Of a stretch of DNA of 11,628 nt, positions 5,472 to 11,628 are shown one piece after another. Within the stretch, counting starts at the first letter, position 1. Every line of letters begins with the position of its first letter. This stretch comes from an uncultured Oscillospiraceae bacterium (lineage in GTDB: Bacteria > Bacillota > Clostridia > Oscillospirales > Oscillospiraceae): positions 1 to 11,628 of the forward strand of contig CAAEKQ010000137.1 of the NCBI GenBank assembly GCA_900756575.1, read 5' to 3'. A model generated the notes under the pieces. That model saw only the letters and a program-made list of their open reading frames with translations. It made no database searches and was not told the origin of the DNA. Position numbers and translations under genes: made by a program.

Positions 5472-6755
5472 TCAAATGTAGAATTGCTGCTTGGCATAGA
5501 ACCGCAGCTCATCCCGTACATCCGGGTGTGCAATGTCGATGAGCTGTAAGGTGCGCTCCATGACGCTGCGGCCCTTCATCCGTGCCACACCGTATTCCGT
5601 TACAATGTAGTCCACATAGTTCCGGGGAATGGTCACATTGGCGCCGGGACTCAGCTGGGTCTTGATCTTCGACACACCCTTCCGGGTCATGGAGGGGAAG
5701 CACAGAATGCTCTTGCCACCCTTGGAGTGAATGGCCCCCAGAGAGAAGCACAGGTTGCCGCTGGAGCCGGACACCTGCCGGGTGCCGATGGATTCGGAGC
5801 ACACCTGGCCGGTCAGATCCATTTCAATGAGCGTATTGATGGCGATCATATTGTTCATCTGGGAGATAATCCGGGGATCGCACACATAGCTGGCCGGACG
5901 GATCGCCACCTTGGGATGGCTGCCCAGAATCTTGTAGAGCCGCTCCTCACCCCAGGCTGCGGATGCCACCGCCAGGCCTTGGTCGATGTTCTTGTGCTCG
6001 CCGGTGATGATGCCCGCCTCAATCAGGTCCCCTGCGCCGGTATTGAACCACTCGGTGTGAAGACCCAGCTCCCGGTGATCCTTCAGCCGCTCGGCAATGG
6101 CATTGGACAGGGTGCCGGTGCCCAGCTCCAGGCAGTCACCGTCGCTGACCAGATCGGCGATGTAATCGGAGATGGTTTCCTCCACTTTGGTGGGGGCTTT
6201 TTCCTGAATGTTGGGCAGGGGATAGGCCGCCTCGTGGAAGGCCGTAACCCGGCTGATATGGATGTCCAGCCCGCCGGGAATCCGGGGCAGGTTGGGGTTG
6301 ACCTCCAGGATGATTTTAGAGCAGGTTTCAATGCATTCCTTTTCCCACATCTGGCTCAGGCCCACCTGGAAGCAGCCGTTTTCGTCCATGGGGGATACTG
6401 CTGCAATAAAGGTATTGCAGGGATTGTGCTCGTTGATGAACCGGGAATAGTCGCAGATATCGCAGACAATGTGGCTGGTGTTGCCGTGCTTCATGCCCTC
6501 GATAAATGCCTCGCCATACAGGGGCGAGCCGGTGTTGATGTGGCCGTTCATGCCCGGGGCAGTGATGAATTCATAGTCGCCGGAACGGGACTTGATGCAC
6601 TCCACATCCTGCACCCGAGGGGCTACGGTGTGAAACTGACGCATGAACGCCACCGGCTGATTGCAGCCGCCAGCGAAGCAGATTCGGTCTCCGGACTCGA
6701 TCAGGTCCAAGCAGCCCTGAAGAGTGGTGCGTTTCTGGTCCAATAAACTGTTCAT
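5472..6755 (-). CDS. Acetyl-CoA hydrolase/transferase family protein, diverged tandem copy 1
   Basis: This 427-residue paralog of the next gene has the same single-chain CoA-transferase fold. The expected catalytic Glu is residue 235 in GLHTEWF. SPMDENGCFQVG (121-132), the SGSSGNLCFSLGAIHSKGGK region and VDYIVTEYGVARMKGRS (381-397) match the neighbour closely. The glycine loop in front of the active site is different: LGTGTLSNAI (211-220) instead of LGIGSMPNAV, losing the usual Pro. Both copies carry an N-terminal GxxNQP motif (about residues 30-34). The ATG at 6753-6755 follows the MarR stop by 9 bases, and its Shine-Dalgarno GTGAGG includes that stop, so it is translationally coupled to the regulator. 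Two copies side by side with different active-site surroundings suggest different substrates or a hetero-oligomer. Activity is inferred from retained Glu, not shown. Confidence 0.86.
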   Translation of the reverse strand: MNSLLDQKRTTLQGCLDLIESGDRICFAGGCNQPVAFMRQFHTVAPRVQDVECIKSRSGDYEFITAPGMNGHINTGSPLYGEAFIEGMKHGNTSHIVCDICDYSRFINEHNPCNTFIAAVSPMDENGCFQVGLSQMWEKECIETCSKIILEVNPNLPRIPGGLDIHISRVTAFHEAAYPLPNIQEKAPTKVEETISDYIADLVSDGDCLELGTGTLSNAIAERLKDHRELGLHTEWFNTGAGDLIEAGIITGEHKNIDQGLAVASAAWGEERLYKILGSHPKVAIRPASYVCDPRIISQMNNMIAINTLIEMDLTGQVCSESIGTRQVSGSSGNLCFSLGAIHSKGGKSILCFPSMTRKGVSKIKTQLSPGANVTIPRNYVDYIVTEYGVARMKGRSVMERTLQLIDIAHPDVRDELRFYAKQQFYI

Positions 6756-6764
6756 CTGTAAGCC

Positions 6765-7202
6765 TCACTTTCTATTTGATAAGAATTCGTTCTCGCCGAT
6801 TCTGGCGAGAAGCTCCATCATGGTTTTTCGTTCTTCCGCGTTCAGCGGCGCCATGATCCGGTCGTCGGATTCCAAAATCGCCTGATTGAGCACCTGGGCA
6901 AAGGCCTTGCCCTCGGGTGTTGCCGACAGCAGATAGCTCCGGGCGTCCTTGGGATCCGGATCCCGGCGCACATATCCGGCGTTTTCCAGGAAGCTGATGA
7001 TTTTCGACACGCCCGGATTGGACAGATACAGATATTTCTCAATGCTGCGCTGGTTGACGGACTGGGTCTGCCCGTACCAGGCGATATAGATCAGGCTCAT
7101 GGCCTGATACATATTGACCCCATGCTGCCTAAGTACCTCGCTGTGAATGCGGGTCACCCGCCATTCCATCTTTCGAAGGCGGCTGGTGAGACTGTCCGGC
7201 AT
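6765..7202 (-). CDS. MarR-family transcriptional regulator
   Basis: This 145-residue winged helix-turn-helix repressor is usual in length for MarR proteins, which act as dimers and release DNA on binding small acids or similar ligands. The DNA-binding region spans about residues 50-99: QRSIEKYLYLSNPGVSKIIS, with recognition helix around 61-75, then the wing RRDPDPKDARSYLLSATPEGK with the hallmark D-x-R. Hydrophobic helices at both ends would form the dimer interface. It is the first gene of an operon with two CoA-transferases and likely represses the operon and itself through the palindrome at 7253-7276; its ligand could be a short-chain acid or acyl-CoA (inference). The start is the ATG at 7200-7202. 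The nearest Shine-Dalgarno-like AAGGA lies 16 bases upstream, too far to be optimal, so translation may be weak. Earlier in-frame codons lie beyond or within the promoter and are unlikely. Confidence 0.88.
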   Translation of the reverse strand: MPDSLTSRLRKMEWRVTRIHSEVLRQHGVNMYQAMSLIYIAWYGQTQSVNQRSIEKYLYLSNPGVSKIISFLENAGYVRRDPDPKDARSYLLSATPEGKAFAQVLNQAILESDDRIMAPLNAEERKTMMELLARIGENEFLSNRK

Positions 7203-7224
7203 TGCGGAGATCTGCGGATCCTTT

Positions 7225-7299
7225 CCTTGCGTGGGAATCACCCCTTTGTGGTATTTATATAATCTGTTATATAAATTATACCATGGTACGCAAGGGGTG
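7225..7299. repeat. Nested inverted repeats flanking the marR promoter and operator
   Basis: ACGCAAGG (7288-7295) is the exact reverse complement of CCTTGCGT (7225-7232). The overlapping CAAGGGGTG (7291-7299) is complementary to CACCCCTTTG (7239-7248) apart from one extra T. The upstream segment sits between the -35 and -10 boxes, so it is not transcribed; pairing in RNA is excluded and any role would be as DNA sites on both sides of the operator. Function unknown. Confidence 0.35.
7253..7276. promoter_or_regulatory. 24-bp palindromic operator, probable MarR binding site
   Basis: Perfect 10-bp arms ATTTATATAA (7253-7262) and TTATATAAAT (7267-7276) surround a TCTG centre. The site overlaps the downstream edge of the -10 box (7275-7280) and covers the predicted transcription start. 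MarR dimers typically bind AT-rich palindromes of about this size, and many repress their own operons from such positions. The location directly in front of a MarR gene makes autoregulation likely. I see no second full copy in the window. Confidence 0.7.
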
Positions 7300-7303
7300 T
7301 CAA
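7275..7303 (-). promoter_or_regulatory. Full-consensus extended sigma-A promoter of the marR-CoA-transferase operon
   Basis: On the minus strand TTGACA (7303-7298) and TATAAT (7280-7275) are both perfect consensus boxes with exactly 17 bp between them, and TGG directly before the -10 adds an extended -10 element. RNA should start near 7268, giving a leader of about 65 bases. A promoter this strong usually needs a repressor, which fits the palindrome placed over its start. Confidence 0.9.
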
Positions 7304-7327
7304 TCACCGGAGCCGGACGAAATATAC

Positions 7328-7365
7328 AAAAAAGCGGCCCCAAAGGACATCTCCTTTGGGGCCGC
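7328..7365 (-). terminator. Intrinsic terminator after the HU gene
   Basis: A perfect 14-bp stem, GCGGCCCCAAAGGA paired with TCCTTTGGGGCCGC (plus-strand arms 7334-7347 and 7352-7365, 4-base loop), is followed on the minus strand by TTTTTT (7333-7328). It starts 13 bases after the HU stop and closes the mtaD-spoVB-mazG-hup block. Confidence 0.95.
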
Positions 7366-7378
7366 AAACCATCCGGAT

Positions 7379-7654
7379 TTACTTGTCGATCTTTTCCTTC
7401 AGCGCCTTGCCGGCCTTGAATACGGGCACGGTGGTAGCGGGGATCTCCACTGCCTCCTTGGTGCGGGGGTTCCGGCCGATGCGGGGCTCACGATGTTTGG
7501 TCTCGAATGCGCCAAAGCCAACCAGCTGCACTCTGCCGCCTGCTGCCAGCTCCTCGCCGATGACCTCCAGCATGGTGGAGATTACCTGCTCTGCGTCCTT
7601 CCGAGTGGTTCCGGTTTTTTCTGCTACCTGAGCGATCAGTTCCGTCTTGTTCAT
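7379..7654 (-). CDS. hup: HU-family DNA-binding protein
   Basis: This 91-residue histone-like protein binds and bends DNA as a homodimer in the nucleoid. The sequence is classical: MNKTELIAQVAEKTGTTRKD at the N-terminal helices, LVGFGAFE at 44-51, then the DNA-gripping arm with RNPRTKE (61-67), in which Pro63 is the residue that intercalates into DNA, and a closing helix (FKAGKALKEKI). The ATG at 7652-7654 has AAGGAG 9 bases upstream. It follows mazG by 42 bases, likely in the same operon, and is followed by a very strong terminator. HU genes are normally highly expressed, but I cannot point to a separate promoter in the short gap. Confidence 0.97.
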   Translation of the reverse strand: MNKTELIAQVAEKTGTTRKDAEQVISTMLEVIGEELAAGGRVQLVGFGAFETKHREPRIGRNPRTKEAVEIPATTVPVFKAGKALKEKIDK

Positions 7655-7696
7655 TGTTACAGTCTCCTTCTCATATGATGCCTTACTTGGCTGTTA

Positions 7697-8359
7697 TTAT
7701 TCCTTGCCCGCATAGTTTACCTGCCGGATAAAGGTTTCGCAGTAGCCGTGGAGAGCCATTTCCGGATCCACGCCGGATTGCCGCGCCGCCTGAACTGCCG
7801 CAAACAGCAGCTTGCCCACTGCCTGGGTTTTGTCCGGCTGCTTTTCCAACTCATTTACTGCCGCAGATACCTCCGGAAATTCCACCGGAATCTGCGCCTT
7901 TTCCGCTTTTTTCTGTAGCTTCTCGGCCCGCCACAGGGCAGGCAGACTGCGCGCTACACTGTCCAGCTCCTCTGCGGGAGAGGTCTGGCCCTTTTCTCTG
8001 CGCTTGATTTCGTCCCAATCGAGCCCCTGCTCCCCACCGAACAGCGCGGGGTGCCGGGAGATCATTTTCTTTACCACCGTATCGCACACGTCATCGATGG
8101 TAAAGTTTCCTGCGTCGGCCTCAATGCCGGCGTGGAACACCACATGGAGCAGCACATCTCCCAGCTCTTCCCGGAGATGCACCGGATCCTTCTGGTCAAT
8201 TGCCTCGCAGGCCTCGTAGACCTCCTCCAGAAAATTCCGGCGAATGCTTTCGTGGGTTTGGACGCTGTCCCAGGGACAGCCGTCCGGTGCACGGAGCACC
8301 CGAACCAGCTGACAGAGATCTTCAAAATCATAGCGCGGTTTGCTATAAAAATCTATCAT
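7697..8359 (-). CDS. mazG: Nucleoside triphosphate pyrophosphohydrolase MazG
   Basis: MazG cleaves (d)NTPs to NMP and pyrophosphate and is regarded as a house-cleaning enzyme. All family marks are present: CPWDSVQTHESI (28-39), the metal-binding EExxE (Glu45, Glu46, Glu49) and ExxD (Glu65, Asp68) inside EELGDVLLHVVFHA, then KMISRHPALFG (98-108) and DWDEIKRREKG (114-124). At 220 residues it is shorter than the two-domain E. coli enzyme (about 263), with a reduced C-terminal half that lacks a second clear ExxE set. The ATG at 8357-8359 has GAAGGGG 5-8 bases upstream. The 93-base gap to spoVB contains neither a clear promoter nor a clear terminator, so co-transcription is likely. The position between spoVB and hup is conserved in Firmicutes. 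Confidence 0.94.
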   Translation of the reverse strand: MIDFYSKPRYDFEDLCQLVRVLRAPDGCPWDSVQTHESIRRNFLEEVYEACEAIDQKDPVHLREELGDVLLHVVFHAGIEADAGNFTIDDVCDTVVKKMISRHPALFGGEQGLDWDEIKRREKGQTSPAEELDSVARSLPALWRAEKLQKKAEKAQIPVEFPEVSAAVNELEKQPDKTQAVGKLLFAAVQAARQSGVDPEMALHGYCETFIRQVNYAGKE

Positions 8360-8452
8360 ACTTTCCCCTTCTTCGCAAGTGCGGACGGCATTTTTTGTAG
8401 AAATTTTTTCTGCAATCCTCCGCCGTATTTTGGTGGTTTTGTCAGACTGTGC

Positions 8453-10087
8453 TCAGTCCTCCGCAGAATCGGGGGTAATGTGCAAAATCCGTGCAATCAG
8501 CTGGGATTTGGGCAGCAGCTGGCAGTCCTCCCAGGTGATGATTTTCATGCCGTAAACCAGTGCCAGGTATACAATACCTGCCACGCAGACCGATGCAATG
8601 GTGGAAAGTGCCGTGGAGCCCAGCAGGTTCCACACCGCCTCGTAGGTGAGGTATGCCGCCACTGCCATCAGGGCCGTTGCGATCATGGGCTTGACAAACT
8701 GCTTGAGAATCCTCGGGGGCAGATCCATGGTGCGATGCATGGCGATGACGTTCAGGAACATAATCACTGCGCAGTAGGCGATGGTAGCAATGGCCGCGCC
8801 GTAAATATGAATTGCGCCCATGCCGATGAGCACATAGTCGGTGATGATATTCACCAAGCCGCCCACCAGGGTGGTGTAAATGGGAATGTTCACATTGCCG
8901 TGGGCCTGAAGAATGCCGTTGGTCACCGTGACCATGCAGTTAAAGATCACCGCCACGCCCAGCAGTGCCAGAATCGGGCCTGCTACGCTGAGGGTCTCGG
9001 CATCGTAGCCATACAGCCACTTCTGAATGGGCGAAGCCAGCACCGCAAGACCGGCGCCGCAGGGGAGTCCGATCAGCGCCGTCATACGAACAGCGGATTC
9101 CTCGGTGCTCCGGGCTTTCCGGTAGTTGTTAAGGGTCAGCGCCGCCGTTACCGTGGGAATGACGCTGATGGCCAGGGGCTGCACCAGTGCCGAGGGCAGC
9201 ATATAAAACGTCTGGGCGGCGGAATAGGTGCCGAACATGGACGTTGCTTCTTTGACCGTCAGACCGATGGCGTCCTGGAGCCGTCCCTGAATGATCATGG
9301 TGTCCAGGGCGTTGAAAATCTGGAGGCCCGCAGAGCCGATGGTAATGGGCACCGCCAGCTTCAGCAGCTGCTTGAGGGTCGCGCTGGTGGAATCGGCGGG
9401 AATGCTCCGGTCTGCTTCCGTCAGCACCACCTGCTTTTTCCGGTACTGGAAGAACAGATAGACCGCCGCAAACACCGTGCCCAGGGTAACGCCCAAAATC
9501 GCGCCGCCAGCCGCCTCCGCTACGCCGAAGCCCAGGTGGAGGATCAGGAATACCGCGCCCAGGCCCAGAATCAGCTTGCACAGGGCCTCGATGACCTGGC
9601 TCACTGCCGTGGGGGTCATATACTGCTGTCCCTGGAAGTATCCCCGGAATGAGCAGATAATACACACAAACAGCACCGCCGGGGCCAAAGCCGCGATGGC
9701 ATAGACCGCATTGGCATCCCGCATGAGATTTGCCAGCTGGGGCGCAAAGATCAGCATCGCGCCGGAGCAGACAATGCCCACAATCAGGAACAGCCGTAGG
9801 CTGACCTTGTAGATTTTCTGCACCTGCTGTTTTCTCCCCAGGGTATTTGCCTCGGAGATCATCCGGCTCACCGCAATGGGCAGGCCGGTGGAGGAGATCA
9901 TCAGCAGCACGTTATAGATGCTGTAGGCCACGTTGAAGTGACCGAAGCCCTCGGTGCCGATAATCCGGTTCATGGGGATCTTATAGAGCGCGCCAATGAG
10001 CTTGACCAGCAGGGTGCCGAAGGTCAGAATCGCCGCGCCCTGCAAAAATCCCTGCTTTTTGGTTTTCCCGGAGTTCTGCTCAGCCAT
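8453..10087 (-). CDS. spoVB: SpoVB-like polysaccharide/lipid flippase (MOP superfamily)
   Basis: This is a 544-residue polytopic membrane protein with roughly 14 hydrophobic segments, the usual size and layout for the SpoVB/MurJ/PST branch of the MOP exporters, which flip lipid-linked cell-wall or polysaccharide precursors. The N-terminal region GFLQGAAILTFGTLLVKLIGALYKIPMNRIIG is typical of SpoVB-like proteins, followed by a conserved GLPIAVSRMISEA. The ATG at 10085-10087 has AAAGGAG with 7-base spacing and is preferred over an in-frame ATG 9 codons upstream. Its first codons overlap the end of the deaminase gene by 8 bases (ATGGCTGA), indicating translational coupling. In Bacillus, SpoVB is needed for the spore cortex; several paralogs are common in Clostridia, so this may be a vegetative one. 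The mazG neighbour supports the SpoVB assignment. Confidence 0.88.
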   Translation of the reverse strand: MAEQNSGKTKKQGFLQGAAILTFGTLLVKLIGALYKIPMNRIIGTEGFGHFNVAYSIYNVLLMISSTGLPIAVSRMISEANTLGRKQQVQKIYKVSLRLFLIVGIVCSGAMLIFAPQLANLMRDANAVYAIAALAPAVLFVCIICSFRGYFQGQQYMTPTAVSQVIEALCKLILGLGAVFLILHLGFGVAEAAGGAILGVTLGTVFAAVYLFFQYRKKQVVLTEADRSIPADSTSATLKQLLKLAVPITIGSAGLQIFNALDTMIIQGRLQDAIGLTVKEATSMFGTYSAAQTFYMLPSALVQPLAISVIPTVTAALTLNNYRKARSTEESAVRMTALIGLPCGAGLAVLASPIQKWLYGYDAETLSVAGPILALLGVAVIFNCMVTVTNGILQAHGNVNIPIYTTLVGGLVNIITDYVLIGMGAIHIYGAAIATIAYCAVIMFLNVIAMHRTMDLPPRILKQFVKPMIATALMAVAAYLTYEAVWNLLGSTALSTIASVCVAGIVYLALVYGMKIITWEDCQLLPKSQLIARILHITPDSAED

Positions 10088-11408
10088 TGGGCTGCTCCTT
10101 TCCGTCGTTTCCAAACATCAGGGGGATCACATAGTCGTGGAACTCCCGGAGCACATGATCCAGGTCAATGGTGGTGTAGTGGCCATCCTCATAGAGGATC
10201 TTGCCCCGCACCATGGTCATGCGCACATCGTGACCGGAGGCAGCATATACCAGATTGCTGATGGGATTATGGCAGGGAATCAGATGGGGCTGGGCAAAGT
10301 CCAGCATAATAAGATCCGCATCCATGCCCGGCGCAATCACGCCGCACTCATTCTCCCGTCCCTGGGCCTTGGCGCCGTTGACGGTTGCCAGCTTCAGGGC
10401 TTCCTGGGCGGTCAGGGAGGTGGGATCCAGGGTAGAACCGTTGGACAGCAGCGCCGCCAGCTTCACGGCCTCAAACAGGTCGGTATTGTTGGAGGAGGAT
10501 ACGCCGTCGGTACCCAGGGCCACATTCATGCCCTTGTCCATCATCTTCCGCACCGGCGCAATGCCGGATGCCAGCTTCAAATTGGAGTTGGGGCAATGGA
10601 CTGCGGTAACGCCCCGGCGGGCAAACAGATCCATGTCCTCGTCGGTGAGCCATACGCAGTGAGCCGCCAGCGCCCGGGTATCCCAGACGTGGTAGACATC
10701 CAGCAGCTGGGCCGGGGTCAGGCCGTATTTCTCCAGACAGGTATCCTGCTCGTTCTGGGTCTCGGAGACGTGCACCTGCATACCGATGCCGGTGCTGATG
10801 GCGTACTCCGCCAGGGCGTGCCAGACCTTGTCAAAGGAGGTGTACTCCGCATGGATGGAGGCCTCCACCTGAATCCGTCCGTTGTCATAGCCGTGCCACT
10901 TCTCGGTCAGGGCCACCACCTCCTGCGAGGGGGCGTGGGTATCGAAGCAGTAGTCCTCGTCGAACACGGTAATGGAACGGGAGATATTGCCCTTGATGCC
11001 CGTATCCGCCACGCACTGGCAGATATCGTCGGAGAAATAATACATGTCGGAAACGGAGGTGGTGCCGAACCGCAGGCATTCCGCCAGGCCCAACAGGGTG
11101 GCTGCACGGATCGCGCGGCTGTCCCAGAGATCCTCTTTGGGGAAGATGTAGTTGCTGAGCCAATCCTGGAGGTCATGGTCGTCGCCATAGCCCCGCAGTG
11201 GGGTCATAGGAAGATGGGCGTGGCAGTTGATCAGGCCGGGCATCAGCACCATGCCTCTGCCGTCGATGACTCTTGTGGCCTGCTCCTTGGGGGGCTCCTT
11301 GGAAATGTAGGAAATCTTGCCGTCGGTTACGCCCACATAAGCGCCCAGAATCACCGGGAGCTTGTCAATCATGGTGACGGCCGTGATGTTGGAAAACAGA
11401 GTGTCCAT
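10080..11408 (-). CDS. mtaD: Amidohydrolase, 5-methylthioadenosine/S-adenosylhomocysteine deaminase type
   Basis: This 442-residue metal-dependent deaminase is predicted to convert 5'-methylthioadenosine or S-adenosylhomocysteine to the inosine form with release of ammonia. Zinc and catalytic residues are visible: HxH at His63/His65 (NCHAHLPM), His213 and Glu216 in HVSET, His250 in AAHC, and Asp301 in GTDGVSS. The substrate-side HAPYT motif common in this family reads HAEYT (186-190). The C-terminus returns to the small beta domain (GMDADLIMLD). The ATG at 11406-11408 has AAAGGAG only 4 bases upstream. It lies 38 bases after a purine nucleoside phosphorylase gene and overlaps spoVB by 8 bases, so it is in an operon. 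Guanine or other nucleoside-type deaminases are relatives, but length and motifs favour the MTA/SAH group. Confidence 0.87.
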   Translation of the reverse strand: MDTLFSNITAVTMIDKLPVILGAYVGVTDGKISYISKEPPKEQATRVIDGRGMVLMPGLINCHAHLPMTPLRGYGDDHDLQDWLSNYIFPKEDLWDSRAIRAATLLGLAECLRFGTTSVSDMYYFSDDICQCVADTGIKGNISRSITVFDEDYCFDTHAPSQEVVALTEKWHGYDNGRIQVEASIHAEYTSFDKVWHALAEYAISTGIGMQVHVSETQNEQDTCLEKYGLTPAQLLDVYHVWDTRALAAHCVWLTDEDMDLFARRGVTAVHCPNSNLKLASGIAPVRKMMDKGMNVALGTDGVSSSNNTDLFEAVKLAALLSNGSTLDPTSLTAQEALKLATVNGAKAQGRENECGVIAPGMDADLIMLDFAQPHLIPCHNPISNLVYAASGHDVRMTMVRGKILYEDGHYTTIDLDHVLREFHDYVIPLMFGNDGKEQPNG

Positions 11409-11446
11409 AGGACTCCTTTCGAATCGTTGCGGGATTGCCGCAGTTG

Positions 11447-11628
11447 TTACATTGCCTCTACGCAGTCACAAATCAGCTGAGAGAACCGCTCTTTCGCGGC
11501 AGCAGCGGCATCCAGCACCTCCTGCTCGGAGAGAGTTGCGCCCTCCACAATTCCGGCCGCAGCATTGGATACCAGCGAGAAGCCCAGCACCTCCATACCG
11601 GCATGTCCCGCCGGCAGCACCTCGGGCA
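11447..11628 (-). CDS. Purine nucleoside phosphorylase, C-terminal part (5' end outside window)
   Basis: The last 60 residues of a protein run off the right edge and end at the TAA 11447-11449. PEVLPAGHAGMEVLGFSLVS (first visible residues) followed by NAAAGI matches the C-terminal core of trimeric purine nucleoside phosphorylases, where the usual text is PEV...A.H.GM.VLGIS..TN.AAGI. The Asn of VSN corresponds to the purine-binding Asn of the family. A final helix (LSEQEVLDAAAAAKERFSQL) is also as expected. These enzymes split inosine or guanosine with phosphate. Beside an MTA/SAH deaminase it could act on methylthioinosine or inosine made by that enzyme (inference). The deaminase starts 38 bases downstream on the same strand. 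Confidence 0.82.
   Translation of the reverse strand, partial: PEVLPAGHAGMEVLGFSLVSNAAAGIVEGATLSEQEVLDAAAAAKERFSQLICDCVEAM

Noticed and set aside
4300..5624. 17-base identical stretches in the two tandem CoA-transferase genes as a mobile-element or recombination repeat
   Set aside because: They fall on the conserved coding motif RNYVDY in both genes and are explained by shared ancestry and coding constraint.
7331..7367. Plus-strand use of the HU terminator hairpin as a bidirectional terminator
   Set aside because: The stem is symmetrical, but plus-strand sequence after it has no U-run and no plus-strand gene ends nearby.
8360..8452. Promoter or terminator between spoVB and mazG
   Set aside because: The region has A/T runs and short complementary pieces (GCGGA/TCCGC) but no box pair with correct spacing and no stem followed by Us.
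1..11628. Riboswitches, T-boxes, tRNAs, insertion sequences, CRISPR arrays, toxin-antitoxin or defence genes
   Set aside because: I looked in all gaps and on both strands and saw no supporting motifs, terminal repeats or protein families.

Overview
The window looks like chromosome of a spore-forming, anaerobic Clostridia (Bacillota), most likely a gut Oscillospiraceae/Ruminococcaceae-type fermenter. This is inferred from a SpoVB-type flippase next to MazG and HU, several short-chain acyl-CoA:carboxylate CoA-transferases of the kind found in butyrate producers, strong AGGAGG ribosome-binding sites, clostridial-type lipoprotein signals and a moderately GC-rich base composition. No RNA genes, insertion sequences, phage genes or CRISPR arrays are visible. 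All genes but one lie on the minus strand.

Layout, left to right: (1) 1-402 (+) is the 3' end of a large, probably surface-exposed beta-rich protein whose visible part starts with a Gly/Pro-rich, collagen-register stretch. Two back-to-back intrinsic terminators (420-457 and 473-506) separate it from (2) a lipoprotein solute-binding protein of the LplA-like carbohydrate ABC-importer type (519-2264, -), without permease genes in view. (3) A two-gene operon at 2560-3977 (-) encodes both subunits of a heterodimeric family I CoA-transferase (AtoD/AtoA type). It has its own promoter, candidate operators and a strong terminator. (4) A three-gene operon at 4161-7202 (-) runs from a near-consensus promoter with a 24-bp palindrome: a MarR regulator, then two tandem, diverged single-chain CoA-transferases of the AbfT/But/Cat1 family. 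(5) A housekeeping block at 7379-11628 (-) reads, in transcription order, purine nucleoside phosphorylase (partial), MTA/SAH deaminase, SpoVB-like flippase, MazG and HU, and closes with a perfect-stem terminator.

Functional reading: blocks 3 and 4 form a CoA-transferase hub (three enzymes, two protein architectures) able to move CoA between short-chain acids such as acetate, butyrate, 4-hydroxybutyrate or acetoacetate. It probably serves the last step of acid fermentation or acid uptake, and the first half is controlled by a local, probably autoregulated MarR repressor. Substrates cannot be assigned from sequence alone. In block 5 the deaminase plus phosphorylase suggest recycling of methylthioadenosine or S-adenosylhomocysteine through the inosine form. 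The spoVB-mazG-hup order is a conserved Firmicutes arrangement.

I see no clearly new kind of molecular system. The most notable items are the regulated CoA-transferase cluster with its two different promoter/operator architectures, and the divergence of active-site loops between the tandem paralogs.
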